Notes: a model not told the origin generated them from the letters alone. Positions 45,436 through 52,057 are shown, numbered from the stretch's first letter. The stretch is 64,000 nt of DNA from Desulfosudis oleivorans (GCA_020723305.1 DYJC01000014.1:62001-126000), one strand, 5' to 3'. A program made the numbers and translations.

Positions 45436-45687
45436 ATGCAAACAACTAAATTATCCAGCAAAGGGCAAGTTATTATACCGAAAATAATAAGATCCCGATA
45501 CAATTGGAACTCCGGCCAAAAATTGTCCGTAATCGATACGGGTGACGGCATTCTATTAAGGCCTTCTCGCTCTTTTAAAAATACCGAACTTGAACAAGTT
45601 GCCGGAATCTTGAAATATACAGGGAAACCGGTTTCAATTGATGAGATGGAAGAGGCGGTAAAAAAAGGTGCCCTGGAGCAGAAATAA
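45436..45687 (+). CDS. AbrB/MazE-type antitoxin (VapB)
   Basis: 83 residues. SpoVT-AbrB swapped-hairpin fold at the N-terminus: TTKLSSKGQVIIPKIIRSRY, then GQKLSVIDTGDGILLRPS. The C-terminal half is the toxin-binding tail. It should neutralise the PIN toxin encoded next and repress its own promoter. AGAGGATGTA precedes the ATG. The stop codon shares a base with the toxin start (TAATG), so the two are coupled. Confidence 0.88.
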   Translation: MQTTKLSSKGQVIIPKIIRSRYNWNSGQKLSVIDTGDGILLRPSRSFKNTELEQVAGILKYTGKPVSIDEMEEAVKKGALEQK

Positions 45688-46076
45688 TGATTTCAGTGGA
45701 TACCAACGTTATTGTTCGTTTGCTGACCGGTGATGATAAACCTCAATTTAAAAGAGCAAAAGCTCTCTTCGAAAAAGAAGATATCATTATCACAACCACC
45801 GTCATTTTAGAATGTGAGTGGGTCCTGCGATATGCCTATCACTTCAAACAAAATGAGATCATGAACGCTTTTCAATCCCTATTTGGCCTGTCCAATGTTC
45901 AATTACAAAATCCGGTTGTAATTGCCGATGCAATTGAATGGCATCAGAATGGAATGGATTTTGCCGACGCCATTCATTTGGCGCAATCAAAGGACTCAGA
46001 AGCATTTGTAACATTAGATAAAAAATTGATAAAATCCGCTTTAAAAAATACGGCCGTTTTAGTTCGTAAGCTCTAA
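45687..46076 (+). CDS. PIN-domain ribonuclease toxin (VapC)
   Basis: 129 residues. PIN-domain acidic residues: MISVDTNVIVRLLTGDD at the N-terminus, the central glutamate in VILECEWVLR, DGMDFADAIHL-type text (NGMDFADAIHLAQSK) and FVTLDKKL near the end. VapC toxins cut tRNA or rRNA. All expected acidic residues are present, so it looks active. It is overlapped by its AbrB-type antitoxin. It is the only toxin-antitoxin pair of the 45-49 kb cluster on the plus strand. Confidence 0.9.
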   Translation: MISVDTNVIVRLLTGDDKPQFKRAKALFEKEDIIITTTVILECEWVLRYAYHFKQNEIMNAFQSLFGLSNVQLQNPVVIADAIEWHQNGMDFADAIHLAQSKDSEAFVTLDKKLIKSALKNTAVLVRKL

Positions 46077-46127
46077 CCCCATCAAAAAAGATTCCGATCA
46101 ACCACAGGAGGGTATTCTGCTTATTGG

Positions 46128-46421
46128 ATGGTCAACTATGACAGCGGCTACCAGGTACTGATCGGGTGGAACGTTGAAATCATCGTTACTTTCCTTTTCT
46201 GGAGTCTCATTATCACCAAGTCCATACCGGAAGATAAAAACAAAACCTTCTTCGGCATCAACAACCGTATCGTCCTGGCATTCTGCTGGGGAGTTTTGCC
46301 GGTTATTATCGAAATCATATACGACCTTCCCACAACAAAGCAGCAGGCAACGGCCGTCGGCATCATGGCTGGAATTTTGTTCCTCGGATTTGCCATATTT
46401 TTGCCGCTGGGGTGGATATAA
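46128..46421 (+). CDS. Small hydrophobic membrane protein, hypothetical, possibly a fragment
   Basis: 97 residues with three probable membrane helices (IIVTFLFWSLIITKSI, IVLAFCWGVLPVIIEIIYDL, ATAVGIMAGILFLGFAIFL). I recognise no family. AGGAGG lies 16 bases before the ATG, too far for an ideal start, and the frame is open back to the VapC stop, so the N-terminus may be missing. Downstream, a different frame still reads like a hydrophobic protein (LFGWWLMSGMGQ), hinting at decay. A terminator hairpin follows directly after the stop. Confidence 0.45.
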   Translation: MVNYDSGYQVLIGWNVEIIVTFLFWSLIITKSIPEDKNKTFFGINNRIVLAFCWGVLPVIIEIIYDLPTTKQQATAVGIMAGILFLGFAIFLPLGWI

Positions 46422-46442
46422 CAGGTTTAACACCTGTTTTTT
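46420..46442 (+). terminator. Intrinsic terminator after the small membrane protein
   Basis: AACAGGT and ACCTGTT pair around a 5-nt loop and run into six T residues (46437-46442). It begins at the stop codon of the upstream frame. Confidence 0.75.
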
Positions 46443-46521
46443 AATTTTCAATCTGTTCGGTTGGTGGCTGATGTCCGGAATGGGCCAGGTAAAGCTGCTG
46501 GTCCACTGCGGCTTTATTTTA

Positions 46522-46899
46522 TCAAGGACGAAATTTTTTGATTTGTATGTCTTTTAATATTTTATAATGTTTGTCATTCCCGGTTATAATCGGAAGGCCA
46601 TGTGAAATTGCCGTGGCACCTATCAAAGCATCCACAAGGTGAATGGAATGACGTAAAAAATGTTGTTCTACAAAGAACATCGCTTTAACGGATATTTCTT
46701 CTGAAATATAAAGGATGTTTACTTTCCAGGCACTAAGGGCCCTTCGTAGATTGTTAAGCTCGTTTTTATCTCTCATTCCTTGTATCAGCTCCATATATGT
46801 AACAACAGAGATAGAAAAATGCTTTGAATCCTCGATAGTTTTATATGCCTTCTGATTTCCTTTCATGTACCATATAAGGACATCCGTATCGATAATCAT
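46522..46899 (-). CDS. PIN-domain toxin (VapC), second pair
   Basis: 125 residues. PIN domain with MIIDTDVLIWYMKGN (first acidic site), SVVTYMELIQG (second), IHLVDALIGATAI (third) and ITGNDKHYKIL (fourth). The acidic residues needed for RNase activity are all present. The start codon directly abuts the antitoxin stop (TAA then ATG), showing one operon. It is distinct in sequence from the plus-strand VapC at 45687. Confidence 0.9.
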   Translation of the reverse strand: MIIDTDVLIWYMKGNQKAYKTIEDSKHFSISVVTYMELIQGMRDKNELNNLRRALSAWKVNILYISEEISVKAMFFVEQHFLRHSIHLVDALIGATAISHGLPIITGNDKHYKILKDIQIKKFRP

Positions 46900-47133
46900 T
46901 TATAATCTTCCTTTTCTTAATCCCCGGACATACTGATCAACATTTTTAACCATGTCGTTATCTTTCCAGATTCCAAACAGTTCATTGGTTGTTTTTTTCC
47001 CATCGTTTCCATTGTAGGGAATCAGTTTTGCACAGGGCTTACCGCGAAAAGTGATTACCACCTCCTCGCCCCTGTTAACCGTATCAAGAAGCTCCTTTGA
47101 ATTAAACCTCAGGTCTTTTGCCGTTGCTTTCAT
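46900..47133 (-). CDS. Phd/YefM-type antitoxin partner of VapC
   Basis: 77 residues. The Phd/YefM N-terminal DNA-binding fold is clear: MKATAKDLRFNSKELLDTVN, then RGEEVVITFRGKPCAKLIPY. The C-terminal tail is charged and would wrap the toxin. GGAGGTG lies just before the ATG. A perfect 24-bp palindrome upstream (47154-47177) is the likely operator for its autoregulation. Confidence 0.88.
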   Translation of the reverse strand: MKATAKDLRFNSKELLDTVNRGEEVVITFRGKPCAKLIPYNGNDGKKTTNELFGIWKDNDMVKNVDQYVRGLRKGRL

Positions 47134-47153
47134 GATTCACCTCCGATTATCAT

Positions 47154-47177
47154 AGTTTATACTTTGAAGTATAAACT
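47154..47177. promoter_or_regulatory. Perfect 24-bp palindrome, operator of the minus-strand VapBC pair
   Basis: AGTTTATACTT and AAGTATAAACT are exact reverse complements separated by TG. It lies 20 bp upstream of the antitoxin start, where Phd/YefM antitoxins typically bind to shut off their own operon. Confidence 0.75.
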
Positions 47178-47262
47178 TTTGAATAAGCCATGTCAAGGAT
47201 TGCTTACAGACAAACAATAAATTTTACAGGCAGTGAACGCCAAAGCTAATCGGTGGTTCTTT

Positions 47263-47311
47263 TATGCCTGTTTTTAAGTTGCCGAAACCAAATTCGCGAT
47301 AAAAACCTGGT
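47263..47311 (-). pseudogene. Fragment of a GNAT gene duplicated from (or shared with) the gene at 48796
   Basis: About 48 bp read as FYREFGFGNLKTG on the minus strand and match 48849-48893 inside the intact GNAT gene with only a few substitutions. Neither the start nor the rest of the gene is present. The fragment abuts the stop codon of the ParE-like toxin gene (GGCATAACC). It is a relic of duplication or cassette rearrangement. Confidence 0.7.
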
Positions 47312-47607
47312 TATGCCTTGATTTCATCTATCGGCAATATCTGTTTTCCATGTCGAATAGTAAGTATGGATATTTCTTTTGAGCTGATATGATAAATGAT
47401 CCGATAATTTCCATAAATTAACTCCCTGAATCGGCGTTCATTGATTTCAGGGACTATCCGCCCAAGTTCAGGATTAGATCGAAGTTGCTCAACCTTAGAA
47501 AATACTGCATGAATCCACTTTTCTGCTGCCATAGGTTTATCTTGAGTAATGTAATCAACTATTTTTGACGCCCTTTCAACTGCAAGGGGAGACCAGACTA
47601 TCTTCAT
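47311..47607 (-). CDS. RelE/ParE-family toxin
   Basis: 98 residues of the ParE/RelE fold: MKIVWSPLAVERASKIVDYI, ELGRIVPEINERRFRELIYG, NYRIIYHISSKEISILTIRH. The pattern RELIYGNYRIIY is closer to ParE (gyrase poison) than to ribosome-dependent RelE, but the target cannot be fixed from sequence. The start overlaps the antitoxin stop by 4 bp. The last codons end in GGCATAA, which resembles an integron attC R'' box (see findings). Confidence 0.9.
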   Translation of the reverse strand: MKIVWSPLAVERASKIVDYITQDKPMAAEKWIHAVFSKVEQLRSNPELGRIVPEINERRFRELIYGNYRIIYHISSKEISILTIRHGKQILPIDEIKA

Positions 47608-47885
47608 TTGGGAACTCGCTTCAACAATTTGTTTTTTGCATTTTGTTGGGAAATCCCTTCTCCTTTTGCCAGTTGGTTGAGAGCGGTTTGGACATCTGAA
47701 AGAAGCTCAATTTTTTCTTGCATAGCTTCATACTCATTTGCACCCAATAGTACCGCAACGCCTTTGCCATGTTGTGTAATTATAACCGGGCGTTTGGTTT
47801 CATGGACTTGTTTGATGTAAGAAGCCATGGCATTTCTTACTTCCGACATGGACTTGATATCCTGATCAATTTTGAGTTTTTGCAT
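47604..47885 (-). CDS. Phd/YefM-type antitoxin of the ParE/RelE pair
   Basis: 93 residues. N-terminal Phd/YefM fold: KSMSEVRNAMASYIKQVHET, VIITQHGKGVAVLLGANEYEAM. The C-terminal half (LLSDVQTALNQLAKGEGIS) is helical and toxin-binding. It overlaps the toxin start by 4 bp. Upstream lies an 8+8-bp inverted repeat that fits an autoregulatory operator. AGAGGTGC precedes the ATG. Confidence 0.88.
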   Translation of the reverse strand: MQKLKIDQDIKSMSEVRNAMASYIKQVHETKRPVIITQHGKGVAVLLGANEYEAMQEKIELLSDVQTALNQLAKGEGISQQNAKNKLLKRVPK

Positions 47886-47906
47886 TTTGCACCTCTTTTG
47901 GTATTA

Positions 47907-47932
47907 ATTTTGTACGTAATAACATACAAAAT
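47907..47932. promoter_or_regulatory. Inverted repeat operator upstream of the YefM-type antitoxin
   Basis: ATTTTGTA and TACAAAAT, exact reverse complements, are separated by 10 bp and lie 22 bp before the antitoxin start. Likely autoregulatory site; inferred from position. Confidence 0.6.
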
Positions 47933-48065
47933 TTAGTGCAATCAACTGTTTTTTTGAAAGGCATAAGGGTTGAGCAGTGCCGACCGGCTTTTTGGGTGGG
48001 CTCCAGCGAATAGTACGCTTCCTGATTGTCTATCATTTAACCCTCTCTCATCACGCTATCGTTTT

Positions 48066-48129
48066 GCATAACTGGATAGGAAACGCTGCATAGCGAAGCA
48101 CCGCAACGTTTTCCAGTCCGAGTTTACGC
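48066..48129 (-). repeat. attC-like hairpin after brnA
   Basis: On the minus strand GCGTAAAC opens and GTTATGC closes the unit (outer arms GCGTAA/TTATGC, one G-T pair). Inner arms CTGG/CCAG and AAACG/CGTTT are offset by unpaired bases, with a GGTGCTTCGCTAT loop. The brnA stop codon TAA lies inside the first box, as is usual for cassette genes. Confidence 0.4.
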
Positions 48130-48423
48130 TGTTGTTCTGCCGGATTTATGTTGATGGGCTTCTTTATAAGCTTTAAGCAGTGCGTTGATTCGTGTTTGAT
48201 AACCTTTTCCTTGGTTTTTGAACCATGATAGAACATCTTCATCAATTCTTAGAGTCACTTGAGTTTTCCTGACTACAGGATTTAATCCTTTTCGTAAAAT
48301 GGCATTTGCAAACATTTCCGGAGTAACCTCTGGATTATCATCAAAGTTAATGTCATTATCTGTTAACCTATCAACTCGTCCCCAATCAGTCTGGGATTTC
48401 TGAAAAGTATGCTTTTTCTTCAT
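48124..48423 (-). CDS. BrnA-type antitoxin
   Basis: 99 residues. C-terminal BrnA motif of a ribbon-helix-helix-like DNA-binding protein: KTQVTLRIDEDVLSWFKNQG, then GYQTRINALLKAYKEAHQ. The N-terminal part with WGRVDRLTDNDI is the toxin-binding region typical of BrnA. It should neutralise BrnT and repress the operon. It starts inside the 3' end of brnT (38-bp overlap), as in known brnTA operons. The stop codon falls in an attC-like hairpin. Confidence 0.9.
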   Translation of the reverse strand: MKKKHTFQKSQTDWGRVDRLTDNDINFDDNPEVTPEMFANAILRKGLNPVVRKTQVTLRIDEDVLSWFKNQGKGYQTRINALLKAYKEAHQHKSGRTTA

Positions 48424-48661
48424 ATTTTGTGGCCTTTCGTATCGAAATAATTCTTATTGAGTCTTTGGTTTCCGTATGAACAACCGCGACGACTCTTCCT
48501 TCCAGAATTCCAAAAGTGACATATCGATCTTCACCATAATCAAAACGATCATCTTTGATGGTTAATGTATAACTCTCAAATATCATGGGAGCATTAGTGA
48601 AATCTATCCCGTGATTAGAAATATTTAATTTTCGTTTCTTCTCGTCCCATTCAAAATTCAT
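48386..48661 (-). CDS. BrnT-type ribonuclease toxin
   Basis: 91 residues, RelE-like fold of the BrnT family: FEWDEKKRKLNISNHGIDF, RFDYGEDRYVTFGILEGR, VVVHTE-like VAVVHTETKDSIRIISIRKA, and the end KYEEKAYF. BrnT is a stress-induced RNase toxin in Brucella. Toxin-first gene order is normal for this family. A good sigma-70 promoter lies directly upstream; the start codon comes within 12 bp of the -10 box, so the transcript is nearly leaderless. Confidence 0.92.
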   Translation of the reverse strand: MNFEWDEKKRKLNISNHGIDFTNAPMIFESYTLTIKDDRFDYGEDRYVTFGILEGRVVAVVHTETKDSIRIISIRKATKYEEKAYFSEIPD

Positions 48662-48668
48662 AAATTAT

Positions 48669-48697
48669 ATTGTAGTTACATTATGTCATTACGTCAA
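48669..48697 (-). promoter_or_regulatory. Promoter of brnTA
   Basis: On the minus strand TTGACG (48697-48692) and TACAAT (48674-48669) are separated by 17 bp, just upstream of brnT. Confidence 0.7.
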
Positions 48698-48720
48698 GCA
48701 CAAAAATATTGATGAGAGGG

Positions 48721-48791
48721 CAGAACGTATTTCTCACCTGTCGGTGTGGAGCATAGCGGAACAGCGGTTGGGTGCAGAAAATTGTTCGATG
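48721..48791 (-). repeat. attC-like hairpin after the GNAT gene
   Basis: On the minus strand ATCGAAC opens and GTTCTGC closes the unit; GAAC pairs with GTTC. The inner arms ATTTTCTGCACC and GGTGAGAAAT pair with unpaired T and G bases, the asymmetry typical of attC. A variable loop of about 28 nt lies between. It starts about 4 bases after the GNAT stop codon. Confidence 0.5.
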
Positions 48792-48795
48792 TCGG

Positions 48796-49221
48796 TCATT
48801 CCAGATATCCCTTTGCCCTGGACATTTCTGGATTTGGAAATAATCCCATGCCTGTTTTTAAATTGCCAAAACCAAATTTGCGATAAAAACCTTGTTTCCC
48901 AGGCGCAACAAAAATCAGAACAGGAGCGCTTTTCGGGATTTTTTCTAAAAGCGCTTCCATAATTGATTTGCCGATGCCTTGTCTCTGGAATTCAGGCAAA
49001 ACAACTACATCATAAATGGCTGATTGATATTGGCCATCAGAAATAGCACGTCCAAAACCAATGATTTTCTGCTCAAAATATGCAGAACAGACCGTGTGGC
49101 TGTTTTCTGCCGCAATCTTCAGTTTTGCAGGTTCACGAGTGCTGAGAGGCGCAAGCCTGAATATTTCGCACAACGCCACCCAATCAATGCTTTCCGTTCC
49201 GTATTTGATGGATATATTCAT
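48796..49221 (-). CDS. GNAT-family N-acetyltransferase
   Basis: 141 residues from ATG 49221 (AGGAAG upstream; the frame reaches 49251). GNAT fold with the acetyl-CoA pyrophosphate loop PEFQRQGIGKSIM and the C-terminal GFYRKFGFGNLKTGMG. Such stand-alone acetyltransferases in toxin-antitoxin and cassette regions act on small molecules or tRNA-charged amino acids, but no DUF1778 antitoxin is adjacent, so a TacT-type toxin role is not supported. A fragment of the same gene family is at 47263. An attC-like hairpin follows its stop. Confidence 0.88.
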   Translation of the reverse strand: MNISIKYGTESIDWVALCEIFRLAPLSTREPAKLKIAAENSHTVCSAYFEQKIIGFGRAISDGQYQSAIYDVVVLPEFQRQGIGKSIMEALLEKIPKSAPVLIFVAPGKQGFYRKFGFGNLKTGMGLFPNPEMSRAKGYLE

Positions 49222-49429
49222 TGCTTCTTCCTGAATGAACGTGTTGCGCACACGTGCAGCAAATTCGGTTTTCTTACCTAATTATTAAAAAATAACTTTA
49301 CTCCAGAGCCGATAATGGCTCTTTGGGGACACCCTTTGTGCTTTTATATTTCTTGTTCCTGACAGCAATAGAATACAGGAATCATCTATTCCAAATGTAA
49401 AAATGTAAAGAACGTACCCAAATTCCTTA

Positions 49430-49488
49430 AAAGCATAAAATCATGGCCCCATTATTTCCGTCGATTCTCCAGCAAATTGTTATGCTTT
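49430..49488 (-). repeat. Degenerate attC-like inverted repeat after the deoxyribosyltransferase-like gene
   Basis: On the minus strand AAAGCATAA (with R''-like GCATAAC) pairs perfectly with TTATGCTTT 50 bp away; the inner arms are weak (TGG/CCA). It starts about 12 bases after the stop of the gene at 49501. The R' box reads TTTATGC, not GTTATGC. Confidence 0.3.
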
Positions 49489-49500
49489 AGAATTTAAGAG

Positions 49501-50283
49501 CTAAAACGGAATATCATCATCAAAAATTTCCTTTGGCGGCTCGCCCTTCTTCAATGAAAACATTCCTTCATGAGCCTCAATCCAATCCCATCCGACTTGA
49601 GTCAGCCGTGTAGCAGCATATGGTTCTCCAGTCTGCTCATCGTGTTCTTGCGTTGATTCAATAAAACGCTTATTTAATAAACGTCGAAAACCGAGGCCAA
49701 AACCAAGTGATGTGAAACCAGCCCGTTCTACATCATGTTTTAGTGAATAAATACTTACAATACTGTCTGGAAGTGCTGCTTCTCCAGCAAGAGTGGCCAA
49801 AACTGCTAATTCAGGCTGACTCAGCCCTTCTCGCGGCGAAACAGGGTCACTTTCCGCAAGCTGTCGTAATCGGTCACCTTTTTTCATAAGTGCATGAATA
49901 CGCTCCTTGATTTTAATTTTAAGCTGTTCAAAATCACTTGAGGACTCAGACTTATACTCGATTACTGTCCGGTGCTGTATGTCGAATGGATACCGTCCCT
50001 CTTTCCGTTCATCGGAACAGACCATAATTACTGCTTTGCCTGCTGCAAAAGAATAGCCGAGTTCGTACCACACATTTGGATTATCGGTTGTGATGTCTGC
50101 CAAGCAAATTGCGGCATTACGAATGCCATCTTCAATTGCTTCGATTGGAATCTCTACATTTGGATCTTGATCAACTCTATATGGATCAAGACCTGCCTCT
50201 TCAATTGCTGGACGGAAAGTGTCCTCAAAACGCTTATCGAATTTAGCATGATCGAAAGGTTGTATTACGAAACATGTGGGCAT
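49501..50283 (-). CDS. Nucleoside 2-deoxyribosyltransferase/TIR-like domain protein with C-terminal winged helix
   Basis: 260 residues. N-terminal domain (1-140): CFVIQPFDHAKFDKRFEDTF, the acidic pair region GIRNAAICLADITTDNPN, and VWYELGYSFAAGKAVIMV with the catalytic-type Glu74. This pattern belongs to the deoxyribosyltransferase/TIR-like superfamily that cleaves glycosidic bonds of nucleosides or NAD. C-terminal part (about 150-235) looks like a winged helix (LSQPELAVLATLAGEAAL, TRLTQVGWDWIEA). Related proteins occur in prokaryotic defence systems. No helicase or CD-NTase gene is next to it. It lies in a cassette-like cluster. Confidence 0.7.
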   Translation of the reverse strand: MPTCFVIQPFDHAKFDKRFEDTFRPAIEEAGLDPYRVDQDPNVEIPIEAIEDGIRNAAICLADITTDNPNVWYELGYSFAAGKAVIMVCSDERKEGRYPFDIQHRTVIEYKSESSSDFEQLKIKIKERIHALMKKGDRLRQLAESDPVSPREGLSQPELAVLATLAGEAALPDSIVSIYSLKHDVERAGFTSLGFGLGFRRLLNKRFIESTQEHDEQTGEPYAATRLTQVGWDWIEAHEGMFSLKKGEPPKEIFDDDIPF

Positions 50284-50422
50284 TATAAAGTCCTTTCGCG
50301 TTTATCAAACGCTGCGGCCAGGTGGAGCAAAGACTTCTACTGACCTTTATAAATGTCAAAATCTGTGTTAACGCACTGATTTTCGTACTGGCGCTGCCCG
50401 TTCTACTCCTTGGGCGACAAGA

Positions 50423-50541
50423 TTATTGTCTAAAAAACCAAAAGATGACCTTCTTCTCATCAACTTCAATCCACTCTTGCCGATGACCGACTTCATGAAT
50501 GCAACCATTTTCTTCCGAGATTTTGCTATGCTCTTGCCTAA
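50423..50541 (-). pseudogene. C-terminal protein fragment without start codon, next to attC
   Basis: The minus-strand frame just past the attC box reads VRQEHSKISEENGCIHEVG, continues for about 20 more residues and ends in TAA at 50423-50425. The composition is protein-like, but there is no ATG, GTG or TTG start after the attC site, and the frame runs straight through it. Probably the remains of a truncated cassette gene. The rest of 50284-50422 shows no gene. Confidence 0.3.
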
Positions 50542-50592
50542 CACAAAAATCAGCGGCGGCTGTAAGATGTCCGCTGGACTGCCTCGTTAGCC
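50536..50592 (-). repeat. attC recombination site (57 bp)
   Basis: On the minus strand it opens GGCTAAC, then GAGGCAGTCCAGCGGA, a loop, GCCGCTGATTTTTG, and closes with GTTAGGC, an exact R' box (GTTRRRY). CAGCGG pairs with CCGCTG, and outer boxes pair at 6 of 7 positions. AACGAGGCAGTCCAGCGGA is text I associate with environmental integron attC sites. It begins 1-2 bases after the stop of the gene at 50594. Confidence 0.6.
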
Positions 50593-50593
50593 T

Positions 50594-51184
50594 TCATATA
50601 GATGACAGGTTGTAAAATATCCGAATTTTCCCCTCCGGAATCGCAATACCATCATGAAATGCTTCTGGAAGATCAAACAGTTGCGGTGACGGAACTAATT
50701 CGCCTTCTACCGCCTGCTTCCGGTACAAGAGAAACAGTAGACTGAAGAGCCCCGCTACGGCATTCAAACAGTGCCTCAATGTGCCCATCGCGAAGCATTG
50801 ATCCCGATGATGTTTGACTTTATTATAAGCAGCCCACCAGTCTGGTGGTGTTCGGGGAGAACTCCAAAAAGCCCATGGTTCGAACTCCAATCCAAAGCGA
50901 GGCATTAAAACCCTGAAGCTCTCAAATGATTTAAAGTGGTTTGTTATAACATCTTGGTATTTAAGAATCTTGTCCGCTTTGGATTGAGGATCAACAGCCT
51001 CACAGATGGCCTTAGCAATAACGTCAACCTCAGATGCCGAGGCGAATAGGATTCTCGTTATCTCAATGGAATAGCATTCGAAATTCGTCTGAGAAAAATC
51101 GATGTACCTTGAGAGGTTCAGAACATCGGATTCAATTGATAAGAAGTAATTCCAATGCATTAGGGTACTGTTAACCTTTGTCAT
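50594..51184 (-). CDS. Hypothetical helical protein in a gene cassette
   Basis: 196 residues, mostly alpha-helical, no membrane anchor apart from a hydrophobic helix at about 140-155 (LNAVAGLFSLLFLLY). The central motif PPDWWAAYNKVKHHR recalls families of HEPN-like hypothetical proteins common in accessory regions; I cannot assign a function. AAGAGGAAAG precedes the ATG. A GTTAGCC box lies about 20 bases upstream of the start and an attC site follows the stop, so the gene has the layout of an integron cassette. Confidence 0.6.
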   Translation of the reverse strand: MTKVNSTLMHWNYFLSIESDVLNLSRYIDFSQTNFECYSIEITRILFASASEVDVIAKAICEAVDPQSKADKILKYQDVITNHFKSFESFRVLMPRFGLEFEPWAFWSSPRTPPDWWAAYNKVKHHRDQCFAMGTLRHCLNAVAGLFSLLFLLYRKQAVEGELVPSPQLFDLPEAFHDGIAIPEGKIRIFYNLSSI

Positions 51185-51368
51185 CAGGTCTTTCCTCTTG
51201 GTTGGCTAACCATTGATTCATAGGTCATTTTGACCTGGGCTTTTCAGGCATTTTTCCCCTGATAATTTTCCCTGATATTTTCGCAACAAATCGTCTGAAA
51301 AATGGGTTCTATTTCACATGAGACAATACCCGATTACCAAAACCCGATCTCTATGGATTGTTTTTTTC

Positions 51369-51580
51369 AACAGAATCATTTTATATAAATGTTGTCAATA
51401 CAAAATGTTGGAGAGGGCTGGGTGTTGTTTCATGAGGATTATTTTCTCTCTGTTTCAGGAATTTTCAGATAATCAGGGATAGCTGCGATCTTATTTGAGT
51501 GGAAAAAAAATTGGGGATTCCGGAATTTGGAGGACATCCACTAACAAAAGAGGGCAACCACAAGGGATTGCCCCTACAAT
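51369..51580 (+). repeat. Diverged direct repeat, copy 1, ending in a REP-like palindrome
   Basis: About 100 bp beginning ACAGAATCATTTTATA are roughly 80 percent identical to 52058-52150, followed in both copies by TTGGAG-ACATCCA and GGCAACCACAAGGG. In copy 1 the end forms the hairpin GGGCAA/TTGCCC (51552-51573), similar to palindromic repeats widespread in Desulfobacterota and other genomes. Non-coding. Confidence 0.6.
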
Positions 51581-51609
51581 CAAATTGCGTTTCAAATTAT
51601 TGGAAATCG

Positions 51610-51735
51610 AAAATCCTCCCCTTCCCGGATCATAACCTTTTCCGGTTCATGTTGCGCCTGATTTACGATCTTTGCCTTGTCATCATTCTTGGCTGTATCC
51701 ATCCGGATTGCCGGTTCGATCATGGGACGACCAAT
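51610..51735 (-). pseudogene. Partial, diverged copy of the cyclic-nucleotide-binding gene at 53301
   Basis: On the plus strand GTTCATGTTGCGCC and then TTTACGATCTTTGCCTTGTC parallel the text around 53735-53780, which lies inside the intact minus-strand gene. Overall about three quarters of bases agree for about 110 bp. The copy covers only the region for residues about 30-70 of that protein and has no start. It is a relic. Confidence 0.65.
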
Positions 51736-52013
51736 CAATATCCTGTTTGAATTTTCGGATGCTTTTTTTCGCGATCGGTTGAGCGACCTGATGTTAAGCG
51801 CTTTGTAGAACGGGTTAGATCCAAAAGGGATCGCAACGCCTCGTTGACCGATACGGAATCTCAGAATGCCTTGGCAATGTCTGGATCAAGGATAACCACA
51901 TTAGATCCCTCATCAATCAATCTTTTATAGTACTTGCCTCGGACGGCTTTGGAGTAGTCGAAGTTATATTCGGGGCGCAAATTGTCAATAGCCTTTTTTT
52001 TCCTATCTTTCAT
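51735..52013 (-). pseudogene. Antitoxin-like small gene interrupted by an in-frame TGA
   Basis: From ATG 52013 the frame gives 50 residues (AIDNLRPEYNFDYSKAVRGK, GSNVVILDPDIAKAF) and meets a TGA. Past the TGA the same frame continues with family-like sequence (DSVSVNEALRSLLDL) to TGA at 51735-51737. In relatives the two parts are one protein, roughly AFxDSxSVNEALR, so a single CGA-to-TGA type change has probably broken it. Such proteins usually serve as antitoxins or accompany small toxins; no toxin is next to it. Confidence 0.65.
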
Positions 52014-52057
52014 GTTTTTTTTCTCATGTACAGTTGTAAGTCTATGTATTGTGTTAC

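Noticed and set aside
48051..48245. 64-residue minus-strand frame overlapping brnA
   Set aside because: Out of frame with BrnA, which carries the family motif; it mostly covers the attC-like hairpin.
49222..49500. Additional promoter or small RNA between GNAT and the TIR-like gene
   Set aside because: Only AT-rich sequence and the degenerate inverted repeat already listed; no convincing -35/-10 pair or terminator.
51499..51750. 83-residue plus-strand frame
   Set aside because: It is the antisense of the partial cNMP-binding gene copy plus the REP-like hairpin.
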